The notes beneath the pieces were generated by a model. That model was not told the origin of the DNA and ran no database searches. It saw only the letters and a program-made list of their open reading frames with translations. The translations under genes were made by a program, and so were the position numbers. Below, piece by piece: positions 25,025-33,335 of a DNA stretch of 33,843 nt. The stretch is taken from the NCBI GenBank assembly GCA_009838625.1, contig VXRG01000169.1, positions 1 to 33,843 on the forward strand. The letters run 5' to 3'. Position 1 is the first letter of the stretch. Every line of letters begins with the position of its first letter. The stretch is from Caldilineaceae bacterium SB0664_bin_27 (GTDB taxonomy: Bacteria; Chloroflexota; Anaerolineae; Caldilineales; Caldilineaceae).

Positions 25025-25960
25025 ATGGAAGGCGAGGCGAACGAGACGGCAAGGCAGGATTCACTAGTCAGCGAAGACCTGCAACATATGGTTCGGGGTG
25101 AGGCGGTCGTCGGTCTGCGCGAGCTCATCTGGCGCCGTTTTCGCCGACACCGACTTGCGCTAGTATCGATTGTCATCATGTTTGTGCTGGCGATTTCAGC
25201 CATATTTGCTCCTTTACTCAGCAGACCCAATGATCCTTACACGGCCGACCTGCAAAACCTGCGGGCGCCCCCCAGTCAGGAGCATATTCTGGGGACCGAC
25301 CGCTCCGGACGAGACATGCTTGCCCGTATTCTGCACGGCGGCCGCGTTTCGCTTTCGGTGGGATTGATAGCGACCTCAATATACATTTCCATCGGCACCA
25401 TCCTGGGCGGTGTGAGCGGTTACCGAGGCGGGGTGACCGATTTTATCATTATGCGCATCACCGACATCGTGATGTGCTTTCCCAGTCTGCTCATCATCCT
25501 GACTCTCGTTGCCGTCATAGGCCCCAGCATCTTCAATATCATGATTATCCTCGGTCTGTTGGGGTGGCCGAGTATCGCGCGCCTGGTGCGGGGAGAGTTT
25601 CTGTCTCTCAGCGAACGTGATTTCGTGATGGCAGCGCGCTGTTTGGGCGCGACCGAGCGCGGTATCATCTTTCGCCACATTCTACCGAACGTGGTGGGCC
25701 CTCTTGTCGTGGCCGCAACTTTCGGGATCGCCGGGGCTATCATGGCTGAGGCGGGGCTGAGCTTCCTGGGACTCGGCGTGCAGGCGCCGCGGCCCAGTTG
25801 GGGCCAGATGTTGAGCGCGGCGACGTCGCTAACAACACTTGAGAGAAGGCCCTGGATCTGGATGCCGCCAGGCGCGATGATTGCGATCACTGTGCTGAGC
25901 ATCAATTTTATAGGTGACGGCTTGCGCGACGCACTCGACCCGCGCACGATGCTGGACTGA
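25025..25960 (+). CDS. ABC transporter permease, DppC/OppC type
   Basis: A 311-residue permease with a ~45-residue cytoplasmic N-terminus, the conserved LGTDRSGRDMLARILHGGR block after the first membrane helix, and the ATPase-docking loop AARCLGATERGIIFRHILPN. The C-terminal GDGLRDALDPR is typical. GAGGAAG lies before ATG 25025. The operon has no DppD/DppF ATPases; none is found in the window, so they must be encoded elsewhere. The MsmX-type ATPase at 9049 is of a different subfamily and is a less likely partner. Confidence 0.93.
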   Translation: MEGEANETARQDSLVSEDLQHMVRGEAVVGLRELIWRRFRRHRLALVSIVIMFVLAISAIFAPLLSRPNDPYTADLQNLRAPPSQEHILGTDRSGRDMLARILHGGRVSLSVGLIATSIYISIGTILGGVSGYRGGVTDFIIMRITDIVMCFPSLLIILTLVAVIGPSIFNIMIILGLLGWPSIARLVRGEFLSLSERDFVMAARCLGATERGIIFRHILPNVVGPLVVAATFGIAGAIMAEAGLSFLGLGVQAPRPSWGQMLSAATSLTTLERRPWIWMPPGAMIAITVLSINFIGDGLRDALDPRTMLD

Positions 25961-26172
25961 AAGGCTGCAGGCCTGTCAGGGAAGTTTCTCGCTTGCGTGT
26001 TGTGAAAAGCAAAAACAATCGATCCGCGAAGTCACGCGAGGGGCCGCGAAGAACACCAGAGGTTACTGAGATTTTCCTTGCGTGAAAGCGGGGTCAGCAG
26101 CACTATGCTCCCGAAAATCGCTGTTCAGCCAGATGTCAACGAGCCCCAGCACGATTCTTGGGGAGAGTAAAA

Positions 26173-27858
26173 ATGGCAGAAGTCATTTATTTGACAGACA
26201 TGTCCGAGTGTCTGCCTCAGGACGCACTGTCGACCACGCCGCAGAGGCACAAGTGGCAGGTGGTGGAGTACACCGCGGAGGAAGGCTTGGCCGGCAAAAT
26301 GGCCTTCGCCCATGCTCTATACGAGACGCCGGCTATTACATTGCCTCTGAACGTGGAGGGATGGCATGCGTTCAGCATAGGCTTCTGGCCCGGGGTGGAG
26401 CAAGAACACACCAGCCTCGTCAAGTACAGGCTGTCCGGTGAGTCCGTGTACACGGTTGCTGAGCACTATGTACAGAGCCCTTCGCTACCGGGGAATTTCT
26501 GGGACAGAACGGAACTCGTCGAGACGTTTCCCCGGTTTGCCGACCTGACAGGGCAGGAGCTGCTCTTCAGCAAGCAGAATACCGCTCACCCACCGACTTT
26601 GGCGTGTGTCGCTTACGTCAAGCTGGTGCCGCTTTCGCAGTCGGAAGTGGCAGTAGTCCAGCGGGACAGGGAGCAGAGGGAGACTCGCAAGGTCGTAGGT
26701 ATGATTGACGGCGAAGGTCTGTTTCACCAGAAGTGTCCGACGACGAAAGAGGAGCTTCAGGAGCAGATTGAGCCCTTTCGATACGCGGATGTGGGGAAAG
26801 TACTTTGGGGCGTCAACCTGAGCGATCTGACCTACTATCACTCCAAGGTAGGACGCTTCTATGGAACTGAGGATGGGGTTTGTCCTGTATTGCGCCACGA
26901 ACACGCGCTAAAGAGCCACAGGGCGCTGGCAGATCAGGGTATTGTCCCGTTCGCGGCTGCGATGGACTATGCACATGAGCTGGGCCTGGAGTTCCACACG
27001 TACTACCGGCTAAGCATCGTAGATAAGGCGCAACCCTACTTCTTTTTCTCAACCGAAACCAGATTTGTCCGCGACAATCCGGATTGCCGGATAGTGGCCA
27101 AGGACGGTTCGCCGCTGATGAAGGCCAGCTATGCATTCCCGAAAGTGCGGGACTTCATGGTCTCTCTCATGGAGGAGGCGATGGAGTATGACATTGACGG
27201 GGTACACCTCTGCTTCACGCGCGGGCCGGAGTATATCGGCTACGAGCAGCCGGTGCTGGACGAATTCAAACGGCTCTACGGGGAGGACGCGCGGGACGTA
27301 GCTGATGACGACGAGCGGCTGTACACAGTCAAAGCGAGTTTTCTGACGGAGTTCCTGCGGGCTGTGCGGAAGGCGGCGGACCAGCACGGGGACAAAAGAG
27401 GGCGCAAAATGCAGGTGTCGGCAATCTTTGAAGGCGGCACGGAGGACATGCGCTATTTCGCCTACGATGCCTACACTTGGGTTGAGGAAAAACTGGTCGA
27501 CTTCATCTTCACGAATCCTCCTTCGGACCTGGTGAAGCTGGCGAAAGAGAACGGATGCCAGGTGTACATGTTCTCTACGAAAGATGACAAGGTGCTGACG
27601 ATGAAGCACGCGTACGCTGCCGGAATGGACGGGATGGCCATCTGGGACATCAACACGACGCGTCCTGAAACGTGGGCTATAGAAAGCCGGTTGGGTCACC
27701 GCGACGAAGTAATAGATCTGCCGAAGCAGGAACGGTATCCGAAGATGAAGCGGACCAGATTGATCACGATTCATGGACGGGATTTTTCGCAGACGGTAGA
27801 CAAGAATGTTCCCTCAGGATGGCCCCCAGAACTGCTTGTCATCTACACCGGGGGATGA
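26173..27858 (+). CDS. Putative glycosidase: beta-sandwich plus TIM-barrel protein (first paralogue)
   Basis: A 561-residue protein without signal peptide. Residues 1-155 look like a beta-sandwich (alternating strands, ITLPLNVEGWHAFSIG, ADLTGQELLF). Residues 205-520 look like a TIM barrel similar in style to the uncharacterised family 10-like glycosylhydrolases (GHL10/DUF187): AHELGLEFHTYYRL (267-280), DGVHLCFTRGPEYIGYEQP (342-360) and AAGMDGMAIWDINTT near the end. Glu358 in YEQPV is conserved in the tandem paralogue and is a candidate catalytic acid. GGGGAGAG precedes ATG 26173. It follows the family 5 importer by 212 bases and precedes its paralogue by 22. A role in cleaving the imported oligosaccharide is plausible, but no activity is established. 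Confidence 0.7.
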   Translation: MAEVIYLTDMSECLPQDALSTTPQRHKWQVVEYTAEEGLAGKMAFAHALYETPAITLPLNVEGWHAFSIGFWPGVEQEHTSLVKYRLSGESVYTVAEHYVQSPSLPGNFWDRTELVETFPRFADLTGQELLFSKQNTAHPPTLACVAYVKLVPLSQSEVAVVQRDREQRETRKVVGMIDGEGLFHQKCPTTKEELQEQIEPFRYADVGKVLWGVNLSDLTYYHSKVGRFYGTEDGVCPVLRHEHALKSHRALADQGIVPFAAAMDYAHELGLEFHTYYRLSIVDKAQPYFFFSTETRFVRDNPDCRIVAKDGSPLMKASYAFPKVRDFMVSLMEEAMEYDIDGVHLCFTRGPEYIGYEQPVLDEFKRLYGEDARDVADDDERLYTVKASFLTEFLRAVRKAADQHGDKRGRKMQVSAIFEGGTEDMRYFAYDAYTWVEEKLVDFIFTNPPSDLVKLAKENGCQVYMFSTKDDKVLTMKHAYAAGMDGMAIWDINTTRPETWAIESRLGHRDEVIDLPKQERYPKMKRTRLITIHGRDFSQTVDKNVPSGWPPELLVIYTGG

Positions 27859-27880
27859 GAGAGGATTGAGGAGGGTTCCG

Positions 27881-29545
27881 ATGTGTGCAGAACGCATGGC
27901 GATCTACATCTCCGATATGGGCCGTTGTGAGCCTGGATCGGCCATTTCAGAGACGGCGCAGCATGGTCACTGGCGGGCGATCCCATACGAAGCGGAAGGC
28001 GTGTCGGGCACGATGATAACGGCCGGCATCGAGTGCAAAGCGCCCACGGTTACCCTTCCACTGGAGGTGGAAGGATGGTATGCCATCCACCTGGGTATCT
28101 GGACCAATTGGGTTGACAGGGTGACCCGTGTCAAGCTGACGGATGACCCCTGCTTCAGTACGGCCACGACGCTTTATCCGGACATAAAGAAGACGAATTA
28201 TTTCGCAAGTATCGGCGAAGTGTATTGGAAATGCGCTGATCTGACAGGCCAGGCGTTGCATATCGGCCAGCAGAGCGGCGGCACGCCGTGGGCGTCGGGG
28301 ATTGCCTACGTGAAGCTGGAGCCTTTGACCCCTGAAGAGGTTGATGCCATCCAAGAGGATAGGGCCGGAAACGATTCGAAACGGCTCGTCGCCTACAACG
28401 ACGCCTGGAGCGTTTTCGGCGAAAGGGCGCTGTATACGGAGGAAGACATCATCGAAGAAGTAGAACCGTTTCGTGATACCGACTTCAAAAAGCTTCTGTG
28501 GGGAATCGGCGCAGGGAGCATGGTGCAGTATCTGTCCGAAGTGGGCGAACTTGCCGAAAAGAGGGGTATGAGCGACTTTTCGCGGTACTGCGATCGGCAG
28601 GCAGCAGAGAGTTTCCGTACGCTGAGGGAGAAGGGGATTGACCCTCTGAAGACGGTGATCGACCATGCCCACGATCTGGGTATCGAGCTGCATGGTACGT
28701 ACCGCGTGGGCGGATGGGTTTTTCCGCCGCCGGATGATTTTGAAGACGGGCTTTACCGCCAGCATCCTGAATGGCGCTGTGTGAACCGAGACGGCCGGCC
28801 CGTCGCCCGCCTGAGTTATGCCTTTCCAGGCGTCAAGGACTTTGTGATCTCGCTATTCCGCGAGGTGGCGGAGCGAGGGGCGGACGGTGTCAACATGGCC
28901 TTCATTCGCGGACTGCCGTGTGTACTCTACGAGCAGCCGATCGTCGATGGATTTCAGGAGCTGCACGGACAGGATCCGCGACAGTTGCCGGAGGATGATC
29001 CCAGCTGGCTATCATACAGAGCGAGCTGGATGACATCGTTCATGCGGGAGCTGCGCGAGGAGATGGACCGGGTGGGCGAGCGGCAGGGGCGACGTATTCA
29101 GATATCAGCTTACGTTATCGAAACGCTGGCGTACAATCTTCAGTATGGCCTGGATGTGGCAGCCTGGGCCAAGGAGGGGCTGGTTGATTTCATTATTCCC
29201 AACCCGTGGCACGGAGACATGGATGTTGATGTTGCCTCGTTCGTAGAGGTGACGCGGGGCACCGATTGCAAGGTGTACGCCGACATTTTGCCGCGGCGGA
29301 TGCCGACGGACGAGTACCGGCAGCGGGCATTGGACTGCTACGCAGCGGGTGTCGACGGACTGGCTTTCTGGGACACGAACAGCCGTTACCCGTTCCTGGA
29401 CGAATGGAGCATGATACGGCGGTTGGGGCATGAAGAGGCGTTGCAGGGGTGGGCGGCTGATGAGTGGCCTGCATACCGGCAGGTGCCTTTACACAGTATG
29501 GGGGGGCATCATATGGGAAGTTATTCGCCCTACTGGTCAGCATAA
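27881..29545 (+). CDS. Putative glycosidase: beta-sandwich plus TIM-barrel protein (second paralogue)
   Basis: A 554-residue paralogue of the preceding protein with the same two-domain plan: N-terminal sandwich (1-150; VTLPLEVEGWYAIHLGIW, ADLTGQALHIG) and TIM-barrel-like part (205-520). Shared landmarks are AHDLGIELHGTYRVG (263-277), DGVNMAFIRG (335-344), YEQPIVDGF with Glu351, and AAGVDGLAFWDTN (488-500). No signal peptide, so probably cytoplasmic. GAGGAGGG lies five bases before ATG 27881; ATG 27896 is an alternative that would match the paralogue's start. The two differ clearly in the loops after the barrel strands, suggesting different substrates. The downstream sequence is a binding-protein relic and then a Gfo/Idh gene. 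Confidence 0.7.
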   Translation: MCAERMAIYISDMGRCEPGSAISETAQHGHWRAIPYEAEGVSGTMITAGIECKAPTVTLPLEVEGWYAIHLGIWTNWVDRVTRVKLTDDPCFSTATTLYPDIKKTNYFASIGEVYWKCADLTGQALHIGQQSGGTPWASGIAYVKLEPLTPEEVDAIQEDRAGNDSKRLVAYNDAWSVFGERALYTEEDIIEEVEPFRDTDFKKLLWGIGAGSMVQYLSEVGELAEKRGMSDFSRYCDRQAAESFRTLREKGIDPLKTVIDHAHDLGIELHGTYRVGGWVFPPPDDFEDGLYRQHPEWRCVNRDGRPVARLSYAFPGVKDFVISLFREVAERGADGVNMAFIRGLPCVLYEQPIVDGFQELHGQDPRQLPEDDPSWLSYRASWMTSFMRELREEMDRVGERQGRRIQISAYVIETLAYNLQYGLDVAAWAKEGLVDFIIPNPWHGDMDVDVASFVEVTRGTDCKVYADILPRRMPTDEYRQRALDCYAAGVDGLAFWDTNSRYPFLDEWSMIRRLGHEEALQGWAADEWPAYRQVPLHSMGGHHMGSYSPYWSA

Positions 29546-29572
29546 GCCGCACCGGCGCAGGCGAGCGCAGTC

Positions 29573-29775
29573 ACTCTTTGCGGGCAACGGGAGCATAGTG
29601 CGGTAACTCCTTTTTCAGGTACCCTCTACATGAATGCAGTTAAGAAGCAGGAGCGTAGTTCCCTCAAGTAGCTCTCGCATTTGGCCGAGAGTTACTGGAC
29701 TTCCCAACAGTCTGACTTACATTTTCCTTCCACCTATCGGTATCGGGTGGCAATAAATCACATTCTTCGCCTTGA
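29573..29775 (+). pseudogene. Relic of a family 5 ABC substrate-binding protein gene (copy B)
   Basis: Positions 29624-29695 align without gaps and in frame to 22378-22449 of the intact binding-protein gene, with 51 of 72 identical bases. The translation LYMN, QERSSLK, stop, LAESY parallels LFMN, QEHSTLEW, LAESY; the stop is TAG where the intact gene has TGG. Similarity continues more loosely upstream (HSA near 29594) and downstream through CTGACTTACA (29712) to about 29775. It begins almost directly after the glycosidase-like gene and ends at the ribosome site of the second Gfo/Idh gene. Confidence 0.8.
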
Positions 29776-29800
29776 GCTGCCTCGAAGGAGAAGCGTAGCC

Positions 29801-30856
29801 ATGTTCGTGGACATGCAACCTGCCGACTATCAGCCGGTACTGCCCTCAGAGCTGGGTTACGGTATCGGCATCGTTGGATGCGGCATCCTCGTCCAGGGCT
29901 TGGAGGTGCCCGCCTACAGGAAGGCCGGCTACAGCGTCGTGGCCTGCTGCGACAGATTCGAGGAGAGAGCGCGCAGCGCGGCAGCCAGTTTCGACAGTCC
30001 ACTTGTTACAACCGACTTGGAAGAACTGTTGGCGCATCCGGAGGTGCAGATTGTTGATCTGGCGGTACATGCTCACCAGCGCCTGCCTTTGGTCGAGCAG
30101 ATTGCCGCCGCAGGCAAGCACGTCTTTTCGCAGAAGCCTTTGGCTCACACCTTGCGGGAGGCCGAGCGTATCGTGGGGATATGCCGCGACGCCGGGGTAA
30201 ACTTGATGGTCAATCAACAAGCGCGTTGGGCGCCCCCACACAGGGCGCTAAAGCTCCTGGTCGACCGAGGTGTTTTGGGACATGTCTACGCCATTACCCA
30301 CATCCATCGGGCCTACCAGGACCATGGCTGGTATGCTGAGCGGGAGGACTTCAACATCGTTGATTTCGGAATCCACTTTATTGATTTGAGCCGCTACTTT
30401 ACCGGTTTCACGCCGCGGCGGGTGAAAACGACAACCACAATGGTGCCCGGCCAGAACGCGGTTTCCCCGATGATCTATACGATCCTCTTTGAATACGAGC
30501 CTTCGGCCCAGGTCATGACGACCTTGCACTTTAACAACATCGTTTCAGCACACGCTTTCCATGATCAGATGTGGTACGTGGATGGAACGCGTGGGAGCGC
30601 ACTTCTCCGCGATCCTGCGGGGGCGGCCAGGTTGAGCCTGTCGTTCAAGGATTCTCCTGAACGGGCGCAGAGTTTCGATATCGCGGGGACCTGGGAGTAT
30701 GAAGGGTTTGCCGGTTCGATGGGAGAGATGATGCTGGCATTGGAGGAGGGGCGGGAGCCGGAGAGTTCGGGTCGGGAGCACCTGGAAAGTTTACGATTGG
30801 CATTCGCGGCAGTAGAAAGTGCCAATTCAGGTGAGAGTGTGGAATTGAGGTGGTAG
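29801..30856 (+). CDS. Gfo/Idh/MocA family NAD(P)-dependent oxidoreductase (copy B)
   Basis: A 351-residue paralogue of the protein at 19719, equal in length and collinear. The Rossmann loop is GIGIVGCG (21-28), the catalytic Lys112 is again in SQKPL, and Asp188/His192 are in IVDFGIHFID. Both copies share the unusual Gln in place of the Glu of EKP, so that change predates the duplication. AAGGAG lies before ATG 29801; earlier in-frame codons from 29681 belong to the binding-protein relic. No isomerase gene follows this copy. Its 3' end faces the defence-like operon. Likely oxidises the same or a related sugar as copy A. Confidence 0.93.
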   Translation: MFVDMQPADYQPVLPSELGYGIGIVGCGILVQGLEVPAYRKAGYSVVACCDRFEERARSAAASFDSPLVTTDLEELLAHPEVQIVDLAVHAHQRLPLVEQIAAAGKHVFSQKPLAHTLREAERIVGICRDAGVNLMVNQQARWAPPHRALKLLVDRGVLGHVYAITHIHRAYQDHGWYAEREDFNIVDFGIHFIDLSRYFTGFTPRRVKTTTTMVPGQNAVSPMIYTILFEYEPSAQVMTTLHFNNIVSAHAFHDQMWYVDGTRGSALLRDPAGAARLSLSFKDSPERAQSFDIAGTWEYEGFAGSMGEMMLALEEGREPESSGREHLESLRLAFAAVESANSGESVELRW

Positions 30857-30931
30857 GATGTAGCTGGCCGCGAAGTCGGACCATGTAGGGCGGGTCGGGA
30901 GAGGCGTAGCGGATGTTGAAAGCCAGGTGGC

Positions 30932-31504
30932 TCATCCAGAGGCGCCGTCCTCGAGTTCAGCGTACAATTGATCGAGCCTAGACAGCAAGACATGAAAACT
31001 TTTCGAATTATTTCTTTCTCGCGTAAGAAGACCAGCCATCGCTTTCGCGCCGCTGACTTTACGAAACCCAGGCACTAACCTCCTGAGAGCTTCCGACGGC
31101 TGCTGGACTGCGTCCGGATCGCGGAATCGCGCTTTTCGTCCGATTCTGCGTAAACTCTCTTTTTCAAAAGCGTCTGCCAAAGCATCAGGTTCCCCCAGAT
31201 ACCAGGCTTCAAGTTCCTGGCACACGATTCTTACAGTCGTGTCCGGCCGACCTGCTGCCCTACACGATTGCATTAGCTGCTGCTTGAGAAGTACACAATC
31301 CCCGCCATCGTTGTCCCTCAGGATGACAAAGTGCACACCAGGCTCCCTCCAAGCCCGGAGCTTGCGTGGGATGCTTCTCTCAAGATCACTCTTGCCTTCA
31401 TGGGCCAGGCAAAGGAAGTTCAACTCGGGATATAAGCGTGGAAGTAGTCCATTCAACAGATCCCGCATGGACGCCTCTTCCAGCAAGAAGACAACCCTGT
31501 TCAC
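30932..31504 (-). CDS. DUF4276 / TOPRIM-like protein, partner of the AAA ATPase
   Basis: A 190-residue protein. FLLEEASM (Glu9/Glu10) near the start and RDNDGGD (Asp64, Asp66, Asp69) after a strand match the Glu and DxD motifs of TOPRIM nuclease folds, and ELEAWYLGE (97-105) is typical of DUF4276 proteins. GTG 31504 is chosen because its G is also the last base of the ATPase stop codon, so the two genes are translationally coupled; the much longer in-frame extension overlaps the ATPase and is Arg/Pro-rich noise. Proteins of this type are commonly encoded next to AAA_21 ATPases. By analogy with AriA-AriB (PARIS), RloA-RloB and split OLD proteins, the pair may act in phage defence. That function is inferred. 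Confidence 0.75.
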   Translation of the reverse strand: MNRVVFLLEEASMRDLLNGLLPRLYPELNFLCLAHEGKSDLERSIPRKLRAWREPGVHFVILRDNDGGDCVLLKQQLMQSCRAAGRPDTTVRIVCQELEAWYLGEPDALADAFEKESLRRIGRKARFRDPDAVQQPSEALRRLVPGFRKVSGAKAMAGLLTRERNNSKSFHVLLSRLDQLYAELEDGASG

Positions 31505-32724
31505 TAGGGCCGTGTTCCTTCGGGTTGGTCTTGCCTCCAGAGCATGCCGGGCAAGTCGAATACCCCTTGTCTCCAGAGCGCGCCTGGCAGGTCGCCTTCG
31601 TGGACCAGGGCTTGAAGGAGTTCGCTCTCCGACGCCCGGCGGATACTGGAAAAGCCGTCCACTTTGACCAGCCATCGTATCTCGTCCAATTCAGCTCCAT
31701 TCAGAAAGTCAGGAGAGTGGGTTGACACGAACACTTGGCCTCCCCGCTGGGCGTAGTCGTAAAACTCCTCAACAAGCTCCCGCATCAAAGCAGGATAGAG
31801 TTGATTCTCCGGCTCCTCAACCGCTAGCAGAGGATGTGGGTTTGGATCGTAGAGCAGGACAAGGTAAGCAAACATTTTGATCGTCCCGTCAGATACATAA
31901 CGGGCAATGAAGGGATCTTGGAAGCTGCCATCCTGAAAGCGAAGGACAAGGCGGCCGTCCTCTGTTGGCTTTGCTTCTACATCGCTCACCCCTGGTACAC
32001 GCTGGCGCATGGCCATTAATACCTTATTGAACTGTTGGGGATGGTTTTCGTAGAGATATTGCGCCACCAACGCGACGTTATCGCCGCGCGTAGACAGATG
32101 CTCGGCGTAACCGACTTCTGCGCTTGGCCGCGCGTCGGCAATATGGAAGTCGGAGATATGCCAATTTTCGATCATGCTTCGGAAATCCGACACCACCTTG
32201 AATTCGCGAAATTGGCCCAATCCCTTGATCGCCAGAATACTGGGATCATCGAGTTTATATTCCGCTCGTTGTTCGACCACGCCTTCCATGCCGTAAACAG
32301 ATTCGTTCGTTATTGCCATACCCTCCCCGCGGCTAAAGTCGACAAAGTGCCATGGTTTTCCGTACTGTCCACGGCGGTAGCTCAATACCTCGCGCTCGAC
32401 GACTGCGCGACCACTTTCCTGGTTTACTATCAGCCTATATGTAGCCAATCTTCCGCCGCTCTCGCGGAACTTGACCACTATTTCGATTGGTCCGGTCTGT
32501 CCCCTACTGAGGAGCTCTCGATATCCCCCGCGCCGTGCCACTGCAGTGGCAACATTTTGCGTCAAAGCATCTTTCAGAAAGGTGAATACGTCGAACAGGG
32601 ATGATTTGCCCGAACCATTTGCCCCGACTACTATGGTCATTCGCGTTAGGTTATTCAACTCTATATCTCGAAAGCAACGATAGTTCTTGATGTTTAAGCT
32701 TTCGATTTGCATGGAGCCTGGCAT
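31504..32724 (-). CDS. AAA_21 / OLD-like ATPase with ABC-type head
   Basis: A 406-residue ATPase of the SMC/RecF/OLD-like class. It opens with IESLNIKNYRCFRDIEL, typical of the group. Walker A is GANGSGKS (34-41), the signature-like motif is YVSDGT (276-281), Walker B is LLAVEEPE (299-306) and the switch His is 336 in VSTHSPDF. There is no nuclease domain in this chain; the neighbouring TOPRIM-like protein probably supplies it. ATG 32724 is preceded by GGAGGAG at eight bases and overlaps the end of the Uma2-like gene by 31 bases. Near the C-terminus a 12-residue unit (DLPGALWRQGVF) is duplicated in tandem. The likely role is a sensor/motor for a two-component anti-phage or toxin-like system. 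Confidence 0.85.
   Translation of the reverse strand: MPGSMQIESLNIKNYRCFRDIELNNLTRMTIVVGANGSGKSSLFDVFTFLKDALTQNVATAVARRGGYRELLSRGQTGPIEIVVKFRESGGRLATYRLIVNQESGRAVVEREVLSYRRGQYGKPWHFVDFSRGEGMAITNESVYGMEGVVEQRAEYKLDDPSILAIKGLGQFREFKVVSDFRSMIENWHISDFHIADARPSAEVGYAEHLSTRGDNVALVAQYLYENHPQQFNKVLMAMRQRVPGVSDVEAKPTEDGRLVLRFQDGSFQDPFIARYVSDGTIKMFAYLVLLYDPNPHPLLAVEEPENQLYPALMRELVEEFYDYAQRGGQVFVSTHSPDFLNGAELDEIRWLVKVDGFSSIRRASESELLQALVHEGDLPGALWRQGVFDLPGMLWRQDQPEGTRP
31522..31593 (-). repeat. 36-base tandem duplication inside the ATPase gene
   Basis: Two adjacent 36-base units (31558-31593 and 31522-31557) encode DLPGALWRQGVF and DLPGMLWRQDQP. The first 28 bases of the units match at 23 positions. The reading frame is kept, so the C-terminal tail is longer by one unit. 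Changes between units suggest it is not brand new. Confidence 0.7.
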
Positions 32725-33335
32725 ATCAAATACTCCTCCGCTTCTCCTAATCCGGGGTGGCAACGGAAAACCTCGTCTAGATTGACAGAGAAACCCTCCA
32801 GCAAACGTGAATTCAGAGACTGGCCGTTGCGGTGCGGGGTCACTTCCCCGTTATCGTCCCTGCCCAGAATCAAGACTGTGATGGTCCTGGCATCAGGATC
32901 CACCATCCAGTACTCTTTCACCCCGTGTTCGGCATAAAGGTTGCGTCTGAGTATCTCGTCGCGCTCGGCGTTGGCGTCGGAGCCGATCTCGACGAGCAGG
33001 TCAGGCGCGCCAGTGACATTGGCGGACGTGACCATGCCGTCCTGTTCTGAAGAGATGAACATCAGGTTGAGCTGGCCTACGTCACTTTCAGAAAGTAAGA
33101 CGTCGGTGGGGGCAGAGTCTCCAACTCCCAGTCTCCTCTCTTCAATAAACATGTCATACCGCGCCCCCAGTTTCATGGTAACGTACTGATGGGCAGTGTT
33201 CGGGGCCGGTAGAATGAACAATTCTCCATCCAGAAGTTTGTAGCTTTCGTCGTCAGAGGTCTTCAGGTAGTTCTCGTATGTGAAATTAGTCGTCACAGAA
33301 CTGCCGTCTGGAACAGGGTTGATTTCTATAAGCAT
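32694..33335 (-). CDS. Uma2 family (DUF820) nuclease-like protein with altered active site
   Basis: A 213-residue protein of the Uma2 PD-(D/E)xK family. Landmarks are YKLLDGELFILPAP (32-45), PTDVLL (77-82), APDLLVEI (110-117) and LYAEHGVKEYWMVDP (133-147). Several expected catalytic residues look changed: the usual YELxDGE has Lys33 for Glu, the usual QPDxxFV reads QLNLMFI (Asp to Asn at 90), and the helix Lys before LYA appears as Arg130. It may be catalytically weak or dead. ATG 33335 with GAGAGGG upstream is chosen over an earlier in-frame start at 33374. It overlaps the ATPase gene by 31 bases, so it is the first gene of that operon. Uma2 genes are numerous and mobile-like in Chloroflexota and cyanobacteria; their biological role is poorly known. 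Confidence 0.85.
   Translation of the reverse strand: MLIEINPVPDGSSVTTNFTYENYLKTSDDESYKLLDGELFILPAPNTAHQYVTMKLGARYDMFIEERRLGVGDSAPTDVLLSESDVGQLNLMFISSEQDGMVTSANVTGAPDLLVEIGSDANAERDEILRRNLYAEHGVKEYWMVDPDARTITVLILGRDDNGEVTPHRNGQSLNSRLLEGFSVNLDEVFRCHPGLGEAEEYLICQAPCKSKA

Noticed and set aside
31505..31675. N-terminal extension of the TOPRIM-like protein
   Set aside because: The upstream frame is entirely inside the ATPase gene and is Arg/Pro-rich; the GTG at 31504 overlapping the ATPase stop gives the family's normal start.
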